DNA from: Rhodocyclaceae bacterium
GTDB taxonomy: Bacteria; Pseudomonadota; Gammaproteobacteria; Burkholderiales; Rhodocyclaceae
Reading direction: 5' to 3'
DNA: 58,602 nucleotides
NCBI GenBank assembly: GCA_020445665.1
Contig: JAGRGD010000306.1
Coordinates: 1 to 58,602, forward strand
Shown here: in pieces, positions 57,374 to 58,602 of the stretch
How the letters are laid out: every line of letters starts with the position of its first letter
Position numbering within the stretch: the stretch's first letter is position 1
Notes under the pieces: generated by a model
What the model saw: only the letters and a program-made list of their open reading frames with translations
Told to the model about the DNA's origin: nothing
Databases searched by the model: none
Position numbers and translations under genes: made by a program

Positions 57374-58090
57374 ATGTGCACTCTTAAAGAAATGACTGGC
57401 ATCCTTAGGGCTCAATATCGGTCTCTACGTCTTGGGTGTGATAGCACTACGGCACGATATTTTGATAGAGGAGGCGTGGGACTGAAGTACTCTGAGCTTC
57501 AGAATATATTCTCTGACCCTCATATTTCAGGACTCGCAGGATGCCTGAATGGTGCAACGGTTACCTCGGGAAAGGCAGGAAAGGTTATTTTAATTGTTGT
57601 GGACCATCCCTATTTCTTGCACCCGATGATGCTTCGAATCGCCCCTGAACTCAGTTCTGGCAAGTATAGAAACGGACAACTCACCCTCTACAAGATTCAT
57701 ATACATCCCAGGTGGCAGAGGCGGGGGCTTGGAACTCGAATTGTAGCGTTGCAATTGAGGGCAGCGGCCCAGCTAGGCTTAAGCAGCGCAATCGGAGCGA
57801 CAATTCGCAGAGATTCAGACATTGACGACCAATGCCAGAATGGCTATTACACCTTCGCAAGGCTTGGGTTTGATGCCGAAATTCCCGCAGAGCTTAAGGC
57901 GGAAACCTCCGAAAGATTTTCAAGTATTCTAAGGGTTCAACAGTTGATGAGTCTTGAGGGTGGGCGACAATTTTGGAAGGCTAAGGGTGTCGCTACCAAA
58001 ATGACCTTTGATTTGTCCCACGGAAGTTCTGACTGGGTAGTGCTAGATTCCTACATGAGGGACAACAATGTCAGCTTGAGGGGAATTTAA
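57374..58090 (+). CDS. GNAT-like acetyltransferase, accessory
   Basis: A 238-residue protein from AT-richer DNA than the rest of the window. IHIHPRWQRRGLGTRIVALQLRAAA (about 109-133) fits the GNAT acetyl-CoA loop (Q/RxxGxG/A), and NGYYTFARLGFDAEIP (about 156-171) the C-terminal strand. The N-terminal 60 residues and the C-terminal 60 are unassigned. Substrate is unknown. The TAA overlaps the next ATG by one base, so the two genes form a unit. Composition, codon choice and the flanking repeats suggest acquisition by transfer. Confidence 0.72.
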   Translation: MCTLKEMTGILRAQYRSLRLGCDSTTARYFDRGGVGLKYSELQNIFSDPHISGLAGCLNGATVTSGKAGKVILIVVDHPYFLHPMMLRIAPELSSGKYRNGQLTLYKIHIHPRWQRRGLGTRIVALQLRAAAQLGLSSAIGATIRRDSDIDDQCQNGYYTFARLGFDAEIPAELKAETSERFSSILRVQQLMSLEGGRQFWKAKGVATKMTFDLSHGSSDWVVLDSYMRDNNVSLRGI

Positions 58091-58413
58091 TGGGGGTCTG
58101 CGATAACTCTAACGGTTATATCCATTTGAATACCGAGAAGGATGGCGCTGAGTTTTCAAGACGCTACGCTGAACTAGTGCGGGATTACGATGAGTGGGAA
58201 TGTCAGAACCCAAACTGGGAGAAGGTCGCACTGGAGCACCATTACGAGACCCTACGCAGGAGAGACGCCGAAGACCTGCAGAAAAAGGCGAGCGCAAAAA
58301 CGTTCTCATCCTTGCTTGGCCGGCTCTTTCCAATATTCGGTGCATTCACGAAAACGCTCGGGTGCCGATTCAACCTGTGGCGCCAGCGGCGTGGTGGACT
58401 CCGTTCGGAGTGA
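58090..58413 (+). CDS. Small protein of unknown function, accessory
   Basis: A 107-residue protein with a charged helical middle (FSRRYAELVRDYDEWECQNPNWEK, LRRRDAEDLQKKASAK) and a basic, aromatic C-terminus (FGAFTKTLGCRFNLWRQRRGG). I recognise no family. Its start overlaps the stop of the GNAT-like gene, implying coupled expression. The C-terminus lies about 70 bp from an IS-like end, so the original protein may have been longer and truncated by the insertion. Confidence 0.55.
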   Translation: MGVCDNSNGYIHLNTEKDGAEFSRRYAELVRDYDEWECQNPNWEKVALEHHYETLRRRDAEDLQKKASAKTFSSLLGRLFPIFGAFTKTLGCRFNLWRQRRGGLRSE

Positions 58414-58482
58414 CCGACCTCCGGAGGGCCGAAGCGCTCCTTCATCAGCCCGTGCCTTCGTTGGGCTTCTTGCGTTGTCCGC

Positions 58483-58525
58483 GCGCATTGAATTTTGACC
58501 ACCCGTGCGCGTTGAATTTTGACCA
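58483..58525 (+). mobile_element. IS21-family-like left end, element continues past window
   Basis: Two 19-bp repeats, GCGCATTGAATTTTGACCA (58483-58501) and GCGCGTTGAATTTTGACCA (58507-58525), differ at one base and are spaced by 24 bp. Repeated TTGAATTTTGACCA units are typical of IS21-family termini, where the transposase binds several sites. The sequence to the right edge would be the leader of istA and ends in a ribosome-site-like GCGGTGGAG; the transposase gene is outside. The exact terminus and target duplication cannot be fixed. Confidence 0.65.
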
Positions 58526-58602
58526 GGGGCGGATAGCCGCTCGTCATTGAGCGGCTGTGGATAAGTTTAGCCTCGGAGCTTTTGCGGGGGGAAGCGGTGG
58601 AG

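Noticed and set aside
57374-58413. A GNAT toxin-antitoxin pair.
   Set aside because: GNAT toxins are usually shorter and follow a ribbon-helix-helix antitoxin; here the GNAT-like gene is first, is 238 residues, and the partner lacks a recognisable DNA-binding motif. Not excluded, but unsupported.

Overview
The window is about 58.6 kb of high-GC bacterial chromosome, densely coding on both strands, with many 1-4 nt start/stop overlaps and several GTG/TTG starts. Gene content points to a Gram-negative proteobacterium: MCE/Mla-type lipid transport, a PqiC-like lipoprotein, LplT, an EnvZ/OmpR pair, separate RelA, and the tsaB-rimI-udg cluster. The mix, with acyl-CoA metabolism and MtfA, fits a betaproteobacterium, perhaps Rhodocyclales (Azoarcus/Thauera/Zoogloea relatives). 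That placement is inference from gene families, not a database match.

Layout. 1-6.1 kb (minus): the 5' part of mfd, a SprA-like metalloprotease-family gene, a divergent alpha/beta-hydrolase, and the three-gene AmmeMemoRadiSam set (radical SAM enzyme, AMMECR1 protein, Memo protein) in overlapping order. 6.2-8.5 kb (plus): ispD-ispF, a thpR gene broken by one extra G in a G6 run, and a small exported protein. 8.6-11.4 kb (minus): host-attachment-like protein, flavodoxin-like oxidoreductase, mtfA, EamA transporter. 11.4-17.4 kb: relA, then divergent ppk/ppx (ppGpp and polyphosphate metabolism). 17.4-20.9 kb: an MCE lipid-transport operon with a STAS-fused permease. 21-29.2 kb: acyl-CoA ligase, crotonase-like protein, TatD hydrolase, a TetR repressor divergent from etfBA, a CbiM-like membrane protein and an acyl-CoA dehydrogenase. 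This looks like a lipid import-to-beta-oxidation neighbourhood, probably under the TetR protein, whose candidate operators I can see.

29.3-33.5 kb (minus): PpiC-type prolyl isomerase, bolA, yciI-like gene, yciB, envZ/ompR. 33.7-42 kb: small exported protein, tsaB-rimI-udg, a LemA/TPM/TPM membrane-surface triplet, lplT, a LysR regulator and radA. 42-44.6 kb: a divergent prs-type gene opposite an NMO-family flavoenzyme with an unusual C-terminal cysteine cluster.

44.9-57 kb is a signalling block. It has two large PAS-GGDEF-EAL proteins with intact catalytic and I-site motifs. One overlaps a gene for a periplasmic sugar-binding-like protein by ATGA, suggesting a ligand-to-c-di-GMP module. A sulfotransferase and a secreted ExeM/NucH-type nuclease lie beside them; together this suggests control of biofilm matrix and extracellular DNA.

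From about 57.1 kb composition becomes clearly AT-richer. Three 25-bp direct repeats, a GNAT-like gene, a small unknown gene and then two 19-bp repeats typical of IS21-family ends mark an accessory segment that runs off the right edge. No tRNA, rRNA or CRISPR array was seen.
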